A DNA stretch of 64,000 bases. Source: Strongylocentrotus droebachiensis. Taxonomy: Eukaryota > Echinodermata > Echinoidea > Camarodonta > Strongylocentrotidae. Made by a program: the position numbers and the translations under genes. The stretch is from the NCBI GenBank assembly GCA_035222895.1, contig JAVYIG010000170.1, positions 723,501-787,500 on the forward strand, written 5' to 3'. Positions 24,642-38,900 of this stretch are shown here, piece by piece. The stretch's first letter is position 1, and the number at the start of each line of letters is the position of its first letter. The notes beneath the pieces are model-generated. The model had not been told where the DNA came from, made no database searches, and saw only the letters and a program-made list of their open reading frames with translations.

Positions 24642-27600
24642 TCTCCATCTCTATCTCCCCCTATCTCCTCTCCCTTCTTCTACTGGTAATCTTTCCTCTT
24701 CCCGCTATGTCTGTCTCCATTATTTTACACCAAGACTTGTATTTGTAAGAACAGACTTATATCAAGAAGAAGAAGAAAAAACAAGCAAAAAAAAAGAAGA
24801 AAAAGAGTTGTTTAATTTGCTGCAAGTTCTTTAGAAACAACAACTCTGCCACCAGTCTTCTGCGAGACTCCAATGAACTGAAGTCTCAGGTAACAGACCA
24901 TAGGTATACGCCAAGTCGCTTCACCACAGGCCTCTTTACTGATAATGCAAGCCTCTCAAAAGGTCTGCATCAAGACAGACTTCCGAAAACACCATTGATT
25001 GCACAAATTTCCCGCTCACTTCTTTCCATTAAGCTCACTATTACTTTGTAAACCTGATAGTCGCTACCCCAGGGATCCGAGATGCATCCGATAGTCTAGA
25101 GGCTTGAAGATAAAAACAAACTGGATCATGATATATATATACGGTTCTTTTTCGAAGAACTAGGAGGTGCCCTACTGATTATTAACTGGATAGTATTTGT
25201 TTTTCTAAAACCTATTTTACTCTATAAAAAAATGGGGAATTCACTTGTAAAGTTTAAAAAGACAACAATTTCAAGATTTAATGACGGATGTATTTGCTTG
25301 ATATGTTTTGTATCAGCATCAGGTACATGATTGTATTTTATCCCTTTTATTATGTTATTAAATTAATGAGCGCAATGACAAAGTTCTGCACTTTTTGGAA
25401 CGATAGATTACCGCCTGAATTTTGCTGGGAACTCTGACTGAAATAGTTGCACATGAATTCACTGAAATTTCTGATTTCCGTTTTCAAGCACATATCTTTT
25501 TCTTTTGTAAAGTCATTTATTTTAAGGCAAATAGGAAATATTTCACAAATCATATTACCATTTTTCCTCTGCTATTCACTAGTTAATTTGTAATGGGAAC
25601 TTGGACTGTGAATTTTACACCTAAAATGCATTAAAATATCAAATATCTGTTATCAACAGCATGATTTTGTAACATATATTACTTTCTCTGTAATCACTGT
25701 GGAAAAATAATATAAAAATGTATCACATCATATGATATAATGGGCACTGTACATATTTACCTATAAATAATGTCTATGCAAGCTACAAGATTGTGTGGTG
25801 GGGGGAAGGAAACATGTGTATGTAAATACAAGTATGTTGATAACACAGAGAGCTCTACACAGAATCACCTCCACTCCTTGTCACAGTGTTTGTTATATGA
25901 CTTAACTTGATTAATCCACAACCATACATTCTGTATTGGAATTCTCCTAGGGGAGAAGCGTTTTTGTGTTTAATATTCAGATGCACATTTTGTTCATGTA
26001 CATTATGTGCATTGCAGTGGAAAACTATTCTTCAAGCCAAGCCATGCATATTCATTATAGGTACAATGTAACTTTTCTTTAACAACATGTGTACATGTAG
26101 GTATATAAGTATTCATATTTTGCCACTGGGATATTTGATTCCTTCTTGAATTAATTAACCCGTTAATAATGAGGTATTAGGTATCTTGAACTCTTGAAAA
26201 AAATGTGTATTATTAAAATCACACTGTATTCAACAGGCAAAGTACAGTCAAATGCTCACTGGCACACAAGTCCTCAATAATGCCCAATACGTCCCAAATT
26301 ATATGTACAACTATCGCTAGAATGACCTTTCAGCAAATTCCTTTCATACTGAAGTAAAATCGGACCGCACGTCCAACAAAAAAAAAATTTTTTTGCAAAT
26401 TTGATGAAAAATCTCATGGATCTGTAGCATTTTTCACCTCTCTCATAAACGACTAGTGCCTCTCATCTGTCTCAGTTGGTTCTTACTTGACGCCACTTCA
26501 AACCCGAGGGATCCGATTCCGTCTGACACTGCGGAGACCCCGGGCCCCCCGTGGCACGATCTTCCCTCCACCTCAATTTGAAAATTGATCCTGTCTTGGG
26601 CAAGTGGCATCACCGCTAAACTTCCATGGCAACCGGACAATTTCATTTTCATTTTCTTCCCCGATTATGACGATTGGGAATGAAATTATAGCAGAGAGAT
26701 GAAATATGAATCCTCCTTGCTGAGATATTAAAATTTGAATGGGATTAATTTGGGTCATTCGGCATGATCCTTTTCCGAGTAAGGATTCCTCGGAAGAGAG
26801 TAATGAAAGCTATTAGGAGATTATGTAGCTCATGTTTGATGACTGTGACTGATGAAGGAATAGAACTAATGTCATTTAAGGAGCATTCAATTATAGACGG
26901 CCCTGTTTTGTAATACCTAAATATCTACAGAACATTAAAAATTGGGTATATGAAAACTTGGGCCTAAAGATATTAAATAAGCATGTTACATGAGTACGCA
27001 TTCGCCTATTGATCTCGATATTGATAAAAGTGTTATTAAAAAATTGTCACAATTTTCTCCTCCTCCTTTCCCTTCATATCTCTATCTTTCTCTCTCTTTC
27101 TATCTCTTTTTCTCTTTCTCACTTTTTCCATTTTCTCTCTTTGTCTTACTCTTCCTCTCTCATATTTTTCTTCCCCCCCCCCCCCCCTGACTCTTATTTC
27201 ATTATCTTGGCAGTTGCCTTTGCCACATATTCTTCAAACAGGTCCTCCTTATCTCCGTTTCCCTTCCTCCCACTCTCTCTCTCTTTTCCTCTCTCCGTTT
27301 CTCCCTCCTGACTCCGTTTCATTATCCTAGCAGTTGCCTTTGCCCAATATTCTTCAAATAGGCCCTCCCCTCATACGACACACCTGGGGCTCGGGGCGAA
27401 ATAGAATATTATTGATTCGGCAAAACGGGGAGGATGAAGATACGACAGCCTGGACCGCGTGTTTCACCGCGCACATGGCTCAAGGGCATTTCATGCACAC
27501 CGTTATCGAAACCGCTATTCCATTACTATCGAACCATAGATGATGAGCTGCCCCACCAGTTGTGGCTATGCAACATATCTTTTGCTAGCTGAAGCCTATA

Positions 27601-27951
27601 GGCAGACTGCATCTTTCATTAATTGAGTTATAAAAGTGATTTAGGGCAGGAAAAATAGTAAAGATCTGTTTGTGGTGCTCGATGCAATTGTGGTGCTTTA
27701 AAATGCCATTGGTGGAAAAATTGATAGCGAGAGAACAGAGAATGGAAGAAAAAAAAACTCTTTCTTATGACTCTTATGACTTTGTTTAAAAAAGTATGAA
27801 TACTTGGTCGAATTATCCCATTATCTGCGTCTGACAGTCAGACAATGTTCCTTAAAGGTATAGCTAAAAACCTATTTTAATTGAACTCTCACTATCGGCC
27901 CTGCCACTGAAGTTATTTTTTATTTTTTTGTCTATGTAGTTGATAATGCAC

Positions 27952-28006
<55 letters not shown>

Positions 28007-29949
28007 TAGATAGAGAGAGATAGAGAACCACCATCATTATGCAATGGTTTATGTTTGTGTAATGTACTCTTGAAACCCTTTCCTAGCATCTCAACCCTAA
28101 AAAAAGGGGGAACTTTATTTGACGAAAAACATTATACTGAACTAGATAAAGAATAATAACTTTATATGATACTGGGTAAAGACAATGTGGAAACGGCAAA
28201 GTATTGATGCTATAATGTTGGGTATTTTTTAAAGAGATATTCTAAAATATATGTATATACGCAATAGACTGATCTTTATGATGTCTTTAACGTGACAAAG
28301 CTTCTACTCCCCTTGCAAACGAGAAAGAAAACAAGGTTATTAAAAGCGATCATGCGACAAATATGATTGTTATTCAAATCGATGCAAGGATCCTTTTGAA
28401 TAAGCACTGCTTTTCACCAAAATCTTGTGTTTAAAAACAACTTTTACAAATCTCAGCCATGCTTACTGAGTTGAGACGTTCCATTCAGTTTAAAATACTC
28501 TTTAAAGAATAAACTTCTCCTAATCTGAAAGTGATCTTACAACGCAGTGGAAGAATTTATTGCACCATGCCTTTTGATTAAAGGTATAGACCATGCAGTT
28601 CTGGTCATGCGATTGCATTCTGAAAGAAACGTTGTGGAATCGATCAGAAAAGGTTGATCATCTAGCATATAAGTTTTGGTGTGTACTGCAAGGTTCTGGA
28701 ATCATCAAAATGATAACAAATTTGGCCCAGTCTTGGTAAACTTACAAGCACTGTACACAGAAAGATGTATACGGGACTACGCGATATATATCCAGGCCGT
28801 GTAGATGTGATAATTTACCAAATATATCAATTAGTAGGCGGTTTCCCGGCAAATTTGGTATTATCACGTATTAGTCAAAACATATTCTTTCACATGATTG
28901 GTAATAAGAGCTTCCATTTCATTTTTTGAGAGGGGGGTGTTTTCAAAACTTGTCTATACCTTTAAGGATTCCATTTCATTGCTGTATTTGAATGTGTCAC
29001 ATGTGTCCTCTTCTTATTTTTCTTATTTTTAACTTCAATTTCCCAAAGGATGCTCACAAAAGAATGTGTATCAAACTTGATGAGTCAGAATGATAGGATT
29101 TTGGCATTTTCTAACAGCGTGAGCTTTCATCTTTACTTTAAATATTAAATATTTCATAACATCTCAAAAAATGCAGGCCTATAATCATGTACATTGTATA
29201 CATCAGATTCAACGAAAATAACAGATTTTTGTCTCACATTTTCAAAGTTATTGCCCTTTAAATCAAAGCCTTTAAAGTCTCATAGCTAATTAACCACACC
29301 CTCGAGACTGAAAAGCATGGATTGTCAGACATAATGACCTTTATGGGATAAAAGGATTGTACAACTCATTATTTCAACGCTGCTTGCCAAACAACTTCAC
29401 TGCTCACAATACAATACAATACAATACAAGCATAAGGTCACAAAGTAATAAACAGACCTGCATCTACATTATTGATGTGCAAATCTCAATGGAAAAAATT
29501 CATAGGTGAATACATGTACATAGAAATTATTGATGAAAAGAATAAGGAATGAGTATCTACTGAGAACAAGAAACAGGCACAGAGGGAGGAAAGAAAAGAA
29601 GGAGGAAAGAAAAGAAGGACGAAAGAATAGAGGGAGAGAAAATAAAGGGAGAGAAGAGAAGAGAGAGGAAGAGAGGAAGAAAGAGAAAGGGAAAGAGGGG
29701 AAGAGAGCAAAAAAGAGAGAGGGGAAGAGAGAGGAAGAGAGATAGAGGAAAGAGAGAGAGGAAGAGAGAGAGAGAGGAAAAGAGAGACAGAGACAGAGAG
29801 ACAGAAAAAGAAACAATGATATTTAATATGAATACACTATATAATATTTGAAAATCAGATAGGGATTTGATCGGCTTTCCCTTTCCTTCGTTCCTTCATC
29901 TCTTTCTTGCCACACTCCTTTTTTCCCATCTCACCCTTTTTTTTTCCCA

Positions 29950-29985
<36 letters not shown>

Positions 29986-32900
29986 ATTCCCTCACTCCTT
30001 TTCCTGTATCCAATATTCAATCCTCTATAACCATTAACACATTACTGCTAGTACAGGTTAATAATGGAGACTATGTTCCCATCTACTGAGGATGTAGTCC
30101 AGATTCTTTCTCCATTTTAGGGCCAATATAATACAAAATGTTGACTGCTTTGAGGGGCACGGTAAAAACCATAGCCCTCGGTGAGCTCGCAACTGGGCTA
30201 TGGGCATAGCGCAGTTGCGAGATCACCGAGGGCTATGGTTTTTACCGTGACGCAAAAAAGAAGCAGTCAACATTTGTTTTATATACTGCATCCTTCGTTA
30301 GCTCAGAAATTAATTTCAAAGACAGATGAAATACGGTACCGTAACGTAATTCTCATAGATCGCTCTTTGATATGGTGCTAGCCGCGCGCCCGCGTATCTA
30401 AATTGCCAAAGCTAATACATATCTATGTATACTGCCCGGCAGTCCGTAGTGAATTTCATGCCCGCAAATTTGACCAATCAGAGGCCTAGAATCTAGACAT
30501 GCGGTATATAAAATACACTACTACTTTTGCAGCTGAATCTAAAACTGAAACGTTAAGTCGCTACTTAAAGGGAGTAACCACTTTTTCAAAATGGTAGATT
30601 AACACTTGCTAAATCTAGGTTGCATCAAGCATCTTTAACTGTTAATTTTGAAAAAGTAATCACTCTTTGGCCCTTTTAAATGGTGATTTAACATTTCAGT
30701 TTTTAGAGAGTATTATAACAAGGCAATTAGTATTGATCTTGCTTACATTTCACATAACTTTATTTTTGTGAAACAGATGATAGGATTGCTAAATATTTCT
30801 CAAGCCATGTAGACTAGCTAAAGCTAAACCATAGTAAGAATCAAGAATTACTGTAATCAAATTCTCATTAATTCAAGTTCATCATTGATTCACAAGGCAA
30901 ACTTTACAACTGTGGTCCAAATACTATTTGTTATCAATGGAGTACCACAGGCCATAAAGATGAGCTTTCCCTTCAAGGATCATTCACACATAGCTGGTCT
31001 CACAGATCTTGCAAACATATTTCACAATGTACGCTACACGACCTCCAGTTGTTGTGTGGACAGACCTCGTCTGACCTCAACGTTGTCCGTCAAATGTCAA
31101 AAGTTGAATGCCCTTTTGGGGGATTATGAATCAACAAATTCCATGTCTTGTTGAATGAGATATTGCATTCCCTTTGATTGGTATTTGATTAGGGGTACAT
31201 GCCGTCACCCAAATCACTGCCTTTCTTCTATCCCCTCCTTATCACTCATATTTTAGAGGGGTTTGGAGGGGTAAGGGTGGGAGGGGAGGGGTAGGCGTAG
31301 GAGGGGAGGGGAGGGGGAGGGGGAGGGAAGGGGGAGGAGGGATAGGAATAGAGGAATTATTTGCTGTACTCTCATAAAATGTAGTAGATTAGGGATACAT
31401 GCAAACACTCAAAACACTGCTTTCTTCTATCCCCTCCTAATCATACTTGGGGTGAGTAGGGTGGAGGGGAGAGGAGGGAAGAGGAGGAAGAGGGGGAGGA
31501 GGGAGGGTGAAGAGGGAGAGGGGGCATGGGAATGGAGGGATTCTTTGTTTCACTCTCATGACATTCACTAAAGAAGGCAGAAGTTACGGATAGATGCTGT
31601 CATCCAAATCAATGCTTTCTTCTATGTGATCACTCCTAAAAGGGGGATGAGCACACAGAGAGAGAGAGAAGGGTTGAAAGGAGTAGTCGCTTCGCTCTCT
31701 CTTTCTCTCTTTAAAAAATGGGCATACCTGGATACATGCCAGTCACCTAAATCAATACTTTCTTCTTCTCTCTCTCTCTTTCTCTCTCCCTCTCTCTCTC
31801 TTCCCCATCGTTCTTCCTCATCGTTCTTCCTCATCGTTCCTCCTTAGAGGATCGAGTAGAAGGGGGAGGTAGTCAGCAGAGGAGGGCAGGTGGATGGGCA
31901 GAGAGCTAGGATTAATTTGTTTTAATCTCATGATTAGATTAAGGGTATCCATTCAGCCAAACACTTTCTCCCCCCCCCCCCCCTATTCTCACTCATTCAT
32001 GTACTAATGAGGATGAGTGAAGGGTGAGGGAAACATGGGGGAGGCACATGGGGTGGGGTGGGGAGGGGGGGGGGGGCAAGAGGGAAAATAGAGGGGTGTA
32101 ATCTCTCTCATGGCTAGATTAGGGATATATGTATTAAACAAAAGCACTTCAGTGCTGCTCCTTTCCATAAATCACTTCCACTTTTTAGTGATTGGGGGGA
32201 GGGGAAGGCAGAGGAACTTGTGAATTCTCATTCAGAGCATTGGCTAGGTTTCGGGTACAAGCACTCACCGTAATCATCTCATCCTTCTCTCATCCCCAAC
32301 TCTTTGTCAATTTTAACTTAGAATGATGAGAGTTGGGAAGGCAGATAAGGTATTATAGGTTTCTAAGGCTTGTTCACATAAGCCATAGTATACCACAGCG
32401 GTTTACCTTTGTTTATGAGAACAAGCCTTTACTCATGATTAGATTGCCTCCTTCATTCATTTTCTTTTCTCAGGAAATATTTACTTTACTCTCAGAAGTC
32501 AGAACATTACCTAGATTAAGGATACACACTCATCCCATTCAGGATATCCATCCTTCTTTCATCCATCCTTCTTTCATCCATCCTCCTTTCATCCATCCTT
32601 CTTTCATTCATCCTTCTTTCATCCATCCTTCTTCCATCCATCCTTCTTTCATCCATTCTTCTTTCATTCATCCTTCTTTCATCCATCCTCCTTTCATCCA
32701 TCCTTCTTTCATCCATCCTCCTTTCATTTATCCTTCTTTCATCCATTCTTCTTTCATCCATCCTTCTTTCATCCATTCTTCTTTCATTCATCCTTCTTTC
32801 ATCCATCCTTCTTTCATCCATCCTCCTTTCATCCATCCTCCTTTCATCCATCCTTCTTTCAACCATCCTTCTTTCAACCATCCTTCTTTCATCCATCCTT

Positions 32901-35900
32901 CTCTCATCCATCCTTCTCTCATCCATCCTTCTCTCATCCATCCTTCTCTCATCCATCCTTCTCTCATCCATTCTTCTCTCATCCATTCTTCTCTCATCCA
33001 TTCTTCTTTCATCCATCCTTCTCTCATCCATCCTTCTCTCATCCATCCTTCTCTCATCCATCCTTCTCTCATCCATCCTTCTTTCATCCATCCTTCTTTC
33101 ATCCATCCTTCTTTCACCCATCCTTCTCTCATCCATCCTTCTCTCATCCATCCTTCTCTCACCCATCCTTCTTTCATCCATCCTTCTCTCATCCATTCTT
33201 CTTTCATCCATCCTTCTTTCACCCATCCTTCTCTCATCCATCCTTCTTTCACCCATCCTTCTCTCATCCATCCTTCTCTCGTCCATTCTTCTTTCATCCA
33301 TCCTTCTTTCACCCATCCTTCTTTCATCCATCCTTCTTTCATTGTCCCCTACTCATCGCTCTTGTTTACAACAATGAGGTAGGAGGGGGTCGGTGGAAAT
33401 GTGAGGATGGATTACTTGTTTTTTCAGACATGACATTGGCTTCAACCTAAACACTGCATTCTTCTCCTAATAACTCCTACTTATTAGAGCTATGAGAACG
33501 GAAGACATAGAAGAGAAGAGGAGGAAACACTTGTTTTCATGTATGACATCAGTTGAGTTCACACAGATCTGTCATATTTTAAAACTACTTCAAGTTTTCA
33601 AATCCTTGAAGTTATAGGCAATAATCCATTAACAATGACAAGTGTTCACACACGACCAAAACAACAAGTATTCAAGTTAACAAGCCAGGGAAAGCATTCA
33701 TTTTAACTACAAGCTGGCATAACTTCAATGACTTTACAGTTTATAACCACGACCTTAACTTTAAGTTAATGGACTGTCCGTGTGAACCTCGCTATTGACT
33801 TTCATCACCCCACATGATGTGAATTCATCCCGAGGGGGTTTGGAATTGGAAGGAATAATGCTCATACAGACAATTCATTTTACATAAATGGATGGGTTAG
33901 GCAGGAATAAATCATGTACTTAGAGTAATTCAGGAAACATTTAAAAGGATTTGGAAATCAAGAGGGGAGATGTTTTTTAAGGGGTTGTTTTAGTCTGATG
34001 CATCACATTTACTTTTATGTTCTCTGCATGCTAGATGGTAGAGTGAATTGAACACATGGTTCTTTAAATTGTATTGTAAAATTGTAACAAACCTGAAAAA
34101 GACATATTAACTTTTTCTTATCTAAAATGGGGACATTAACAATAAAATAATTAAATATGTATAGTGCGCTTAATATACAAACAGAAAATCATTTTGTCGC
34201 AAATTTGGCAATTCTGATGGCAAAAATAAAGAGTACTAAAGAGTACTAAAGAGTACTAAAGAGATTTTTTTAAATAGCATCAAGTACAAAGCTGTTTGTC
34301 TTGCACTCATCAGGGTAAAATGCAAGAAGTATGTTTTTTGCTCACATTGTTCCTTTCGTTTCCATTCAAATTATCTGAGTCAGCTTCCTGTTCATTCACA
34401 TGAATCAGCATAAGATATGAACACATTAGGAGAACCAGCATCAAACTTTTCTTTTTAGGAACTTTCTTTACAGACACCTTACACGCAAATTCTAAGTATA
34501 TGTTACATCAATTCTACTCTCTAAATATGCAAACAATGAAAGTAAATGTTTACTCTGCATTTGCAAAGGCTGATGACTTTCAATCGCTTGATATACAATG
34601 GAATTTCAATGCAAGAAAAGTTCTTTTTGACACAGCAAGCAATGAACAAACAACAAATCAATGTAAGTATATATTTTTTATCCATAATTAGTGACACTAT
34701 TGAAACGCTGGTGGTGTTGCCTAGCTAGCTATGCGGTCCTGAAATTCTATTTTTGAAGGACATTGCCTTAAAAGATGGGGGAAAAAAAACATGACGGCTA
34801 CAGGCTAAGAAACCTGTTTCCATTATTTTCTGAAAATCAATATTATCTTGAGGCACATCTCTTTGTTCTACAAGCTCTCGTCACTGTTTCTTCATCACCA
34901 TAACCCTACGGAGACTGCATCACGCCAATAAGAATGCAATTAGTAAGCCATGATTCTCAGGAATGCCTCACTTCTTGGATATGATAGATATCAATCAATG
35001 AAGATTGAATTATGTTTTCTGCCTCATTTGACTAGAGATTGAATTAAGATCGAAAGGGCAGCCCGGGGTTACACAGCCTCTTGGCATTCTGCAACCGTGC
35101 TCTAACGCAAGAACATTGTGCGTGACTCGAACACCAAATGTTGCTGCATTTGGTGTAAAAATAACATAATAATATCATTATGCGTGCTTTAAAAAAGGTG
35201 AAATTTACACAAGAGACATAGGGTGCGTTCAATCAAATTTTCGAAGCTAGAATCACAAACATGAATCACAATTCAAAACGCCGTTACAAAAAGCAAGGTC
35301 ACTGCGGTTTGCGTTCAAGCGATTTTTTATCAACGCTGATTCTAGCTCATTGCGAGCCAAACCACTGCGCATCACACTGCGCAGTATGGCCCAGGAACTT
35401 CGGCGCGCGCTTTCTGGAATTGTTTACGGCCGACTGTCGACTGCTGTTTTGAGCATAGATCGCAATAATAAGACAAAGAATGAGAAGGTGATAGAAGGAA
35501 GAAACAAAGAATAACATAAGGAAAGACAGAAAGATAAAGTCGATAGAATGATTAAAACAAAGAATAACATAAGAGAAGGTGAAAGAAGGAAGAATCGAAG
35601 AATAACATAAGGAAAGACAGAAAGACAGAAAGAGAGAGTGATAGAATGCTTAAAACAAAGAATTACATAAAAGGTGATAGAAGGAAAAAACAAAGCATAA
35701 CATAAGAATAGAAGGAAGAAACAAAGAATAACAAAAGAGAAGGTAATAGAAGGAAAAAACAAAGAATAACATAAAAATAGAAGGAAGAAACTAAGAATAA
35801 CATAAGGAAAGACAGAAAGAGAATGTGAAAAAAGGAAGGAACAAAGAATGACATAAGGAAGAACAGAAAGAGAAAGTGATAGAATGATTAAAACAAAGAA

Positions 35901-38900
35901 TAACATAAGAGAAGGTGAAAGAAGGAAGAATCAAAGAATAACATAAGGAAAGATAGAAAGAGAAAGTAACAGAATGATTAAAACAAAGAATAACATAAGA
36001 GAAAGTGATAGAAGGAAGAAACAAAGAATAACATAAGGAAAGACAGAAAGAGAAATTGATAGAATGCTTAAAACAAAGAATTACATAAGAAAAGGTGATA
36101 GAAGGAAAAAACAAAGAATAACATAAGTATAGAAGGAAGAAACAAAGAATAACATAAGGAAAGACAGAAAGAGCAAATGATAGAATGATAAAAACAAGGA
36201 ATGACATAAGAAAAGGTGATAGAAGGAGAAAAAAACAAAGAATAACATAAGAATAGAAGGAAGAAACAAAGAATAACATAAGGAAAGACAGAAAGAGAAA
36301 ATGATAGAAGGAAAAACAAGGAATAACATAACGGAACAGGCCACGATGGTATAGTGAACGCAAATTGCATGCAAAGCGGGCGCGCGGTTTTTCCCAAACC
36401 GGAAGAGGCTTCGTCATGCAATCATGATTGAGAACTCCGTCCGTTCAATCGAATTTTAGCGACCGTGATTCTTTTGAATCATGATACAAAACGCATCTTT
36501 TTCAGCGTTTCATGTTTGTGTTTTCAAACACGTTTATTTTTACGACCGACGAAAAAATCGCTTGAACGCATTGCGTTTTAAACTAAACGTCTTTAGAAAC
36601 CGTGATTCTAGGGTGAAAAAGTGTCGATTAAACGCACCCATAGTTCAACAGTAGGACAACAGTTAACATCAACTTGTTTATAACTTCGACTTAAAAATAG
36701 TTATCATAGGTCAGCTCAGTTTAAATCACAAGCTGACTGAAACACTAACCTTTACCTACAGTGTAATACAAATGCTCATGCATCACGTCTGCATACATGC
36801 ACACTGTACTCTGAATTTGAGCAAGTACATTGTTTATAAACTACGGGTACATGTATGTACACATACTACATCATAAACATAGTGTCGTTCATGAGTTAAG
36901 GAAAGCAATCAAATACAAATAACTAGGAGTCATAAGATTGTTGGGATTGAGGAAAGAGATCAACAAAATTCAGGGGACAGCTGATCAACGCCTATATAAA
37001 CACTGCGTGAATAGTATACCACGGTTATTAATTGATTGAAAGGTCTTTACTCAATTATTACAGTGAATTGAACTGACAGAATACAGAATCTGTGAATGAA
37101 AACATTTTGTGGTAATGCTCTATCATGCGAAACAGGTTAAGTTCAAGAAATACTGTGCAAATAAGAATTCTTATATTGAGTGTATCTGAACAATGCACTG
37201 TATGAAGTTGAACATGTTTAGTCCTAATTTGTACATGTATGCCTATTGCAGAATAAAATTTTATTTTCAAAAACGCTTTCAAGTTTAATATAATTTGGGT
37301 ATCATCCGTGCTAGGGGTAATGCTAACAATATTTTACCCCATCTACAAGACCATTACTGGACACTATACTGGTTGAGGTATATCCCATAGGTTTAGTGCC
37401 CTTAGTAATCTGAACTAATTGCTACCCGGTGTGAAATAATGTAACCTAAATATAGACCAACATAATTCCTATGAGTTGGATAACACTAACTTGGCGTAGC
37501 CTATATGGAGGGGGGTAAAAGAGGCCCTTTTTTTCCTTCAAATTGCTCATCTTTGATTCCAGCCACATGTTAAGCTTATAATAGACTACAAAGTCTACTT
37601 GTAAGCAATCAATCATACATAGAGGCTCTAGACATGGGCCAACATAATCTTCTATATGTGGAACAGCAGCACATAGCCTATTCCAAGGGGGAGGGGGGCA
37701 GTGATATAGGCAAACCAGCGGTCCTACCATACAAGTCGCTCATCGCTCATTGTATACACTGTACTCCAGCCTATGCCCTGAGCCTGCTTTTAATGATGCA
37801 GGCCTAAGACTAGTCTGCAGACAAAGAATCTAAAGTGACATTTTCCAACAATTCCTAAAGCCCTGAGCAAAGCCTATAGCTCTGTCGGTCTCTGGCTGTG
37901 TCAGGTACAGAGCCCATATGCAATATATGCCATCAGCCTAGTCTCACCGTGCAGACACTATAGGCCTGTCTTCATCAGCTCGAGTTTACCAAATAATCCG
38001 CTATTTAACTATCCCAATCGCAAATTAACCGATTAATTTGCTTCCTCATCAGCCGGCAGGTGCAATCAGCTGGATATTTAGTCAAGAAAATATCCAGAGA
38101 AATGTAGGTCTTGTTTCAAAAATATCCCGCTATTTCGGAAATAGCAGGCTAATTTGTGCCCATCCGACCTAGTTTGTGATGAGCGTATCGGTCTGGTGAA
38201 GACGCAATTTTGAGCTTTGGGATAATATCCAGAGTCTGAAAATAGAGGGTTATTTGGCAAACTCGAGCTGATGATGACAGGCCTACTGTTACATGTACGC
38301 AAAGCGTCTGACGAGGGTTTCCGCCTATAAACTAGCCCCGAGACTGTACCAGCAGCATTCTCTGCATTCTTCAGCTAGTCACATGCACAGCAGTAGGTAT
38401 TGGCTGTGCATGCAACATCACCAGAAAGTATAGACTGACGTTGTTCACAAAGATCCAATATGTGCTGTGAACATGTGCGTGTGCACTATGCCAAAAACAT
38501 ATTGGTACAGAAATACATGTAGTTCTTTTGATATTTATAAGCTACACATGTTTAATATCAGTTGCAATTCCATGAATATAAAAAAGATATTCTGTGCATT
38601 CGGTAACAATATAGAGAAGAGAATGTGGTAGAAACTTGAAAATTCGCCTGGATAACTGAAACTTTGTGATAAATGTTATGTTAAATGTATGGAAGTTTCT
38701 GAACATTCTCTACAATGTTCATGTATTGAGGTTTTTATAAATCACTTGAATGATAAGAAAAATGAATTTAACCGATTGATCAGCCCAATGACAAAATGAC
38801 AAAAATACATGGAAGCATATAACATTAAATCTCTTGAAAGATTAAAAAATAGAGTCTGGTCAAGTTTTTAAATATGTAGGTCATTTGTAACAAGTGTAAG

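Noticed and set aside
32333-33382. 349-codon plus-strand frame and 271- and 184-codon minus-strand frames
   Set aside because: All are translations of the 15-bp minisatellite; the repeat unit simply lacks stops and its period is a multiple of three.
35424-36421. Minus-strand frames of 97-208 codons resembling membrane proteins
   Set aside because: They are hydrophobic-looking only because the minisatellite AACATAAGGAAAGA reads as Phe/Leu/Ser/Cys codons on the other strand.
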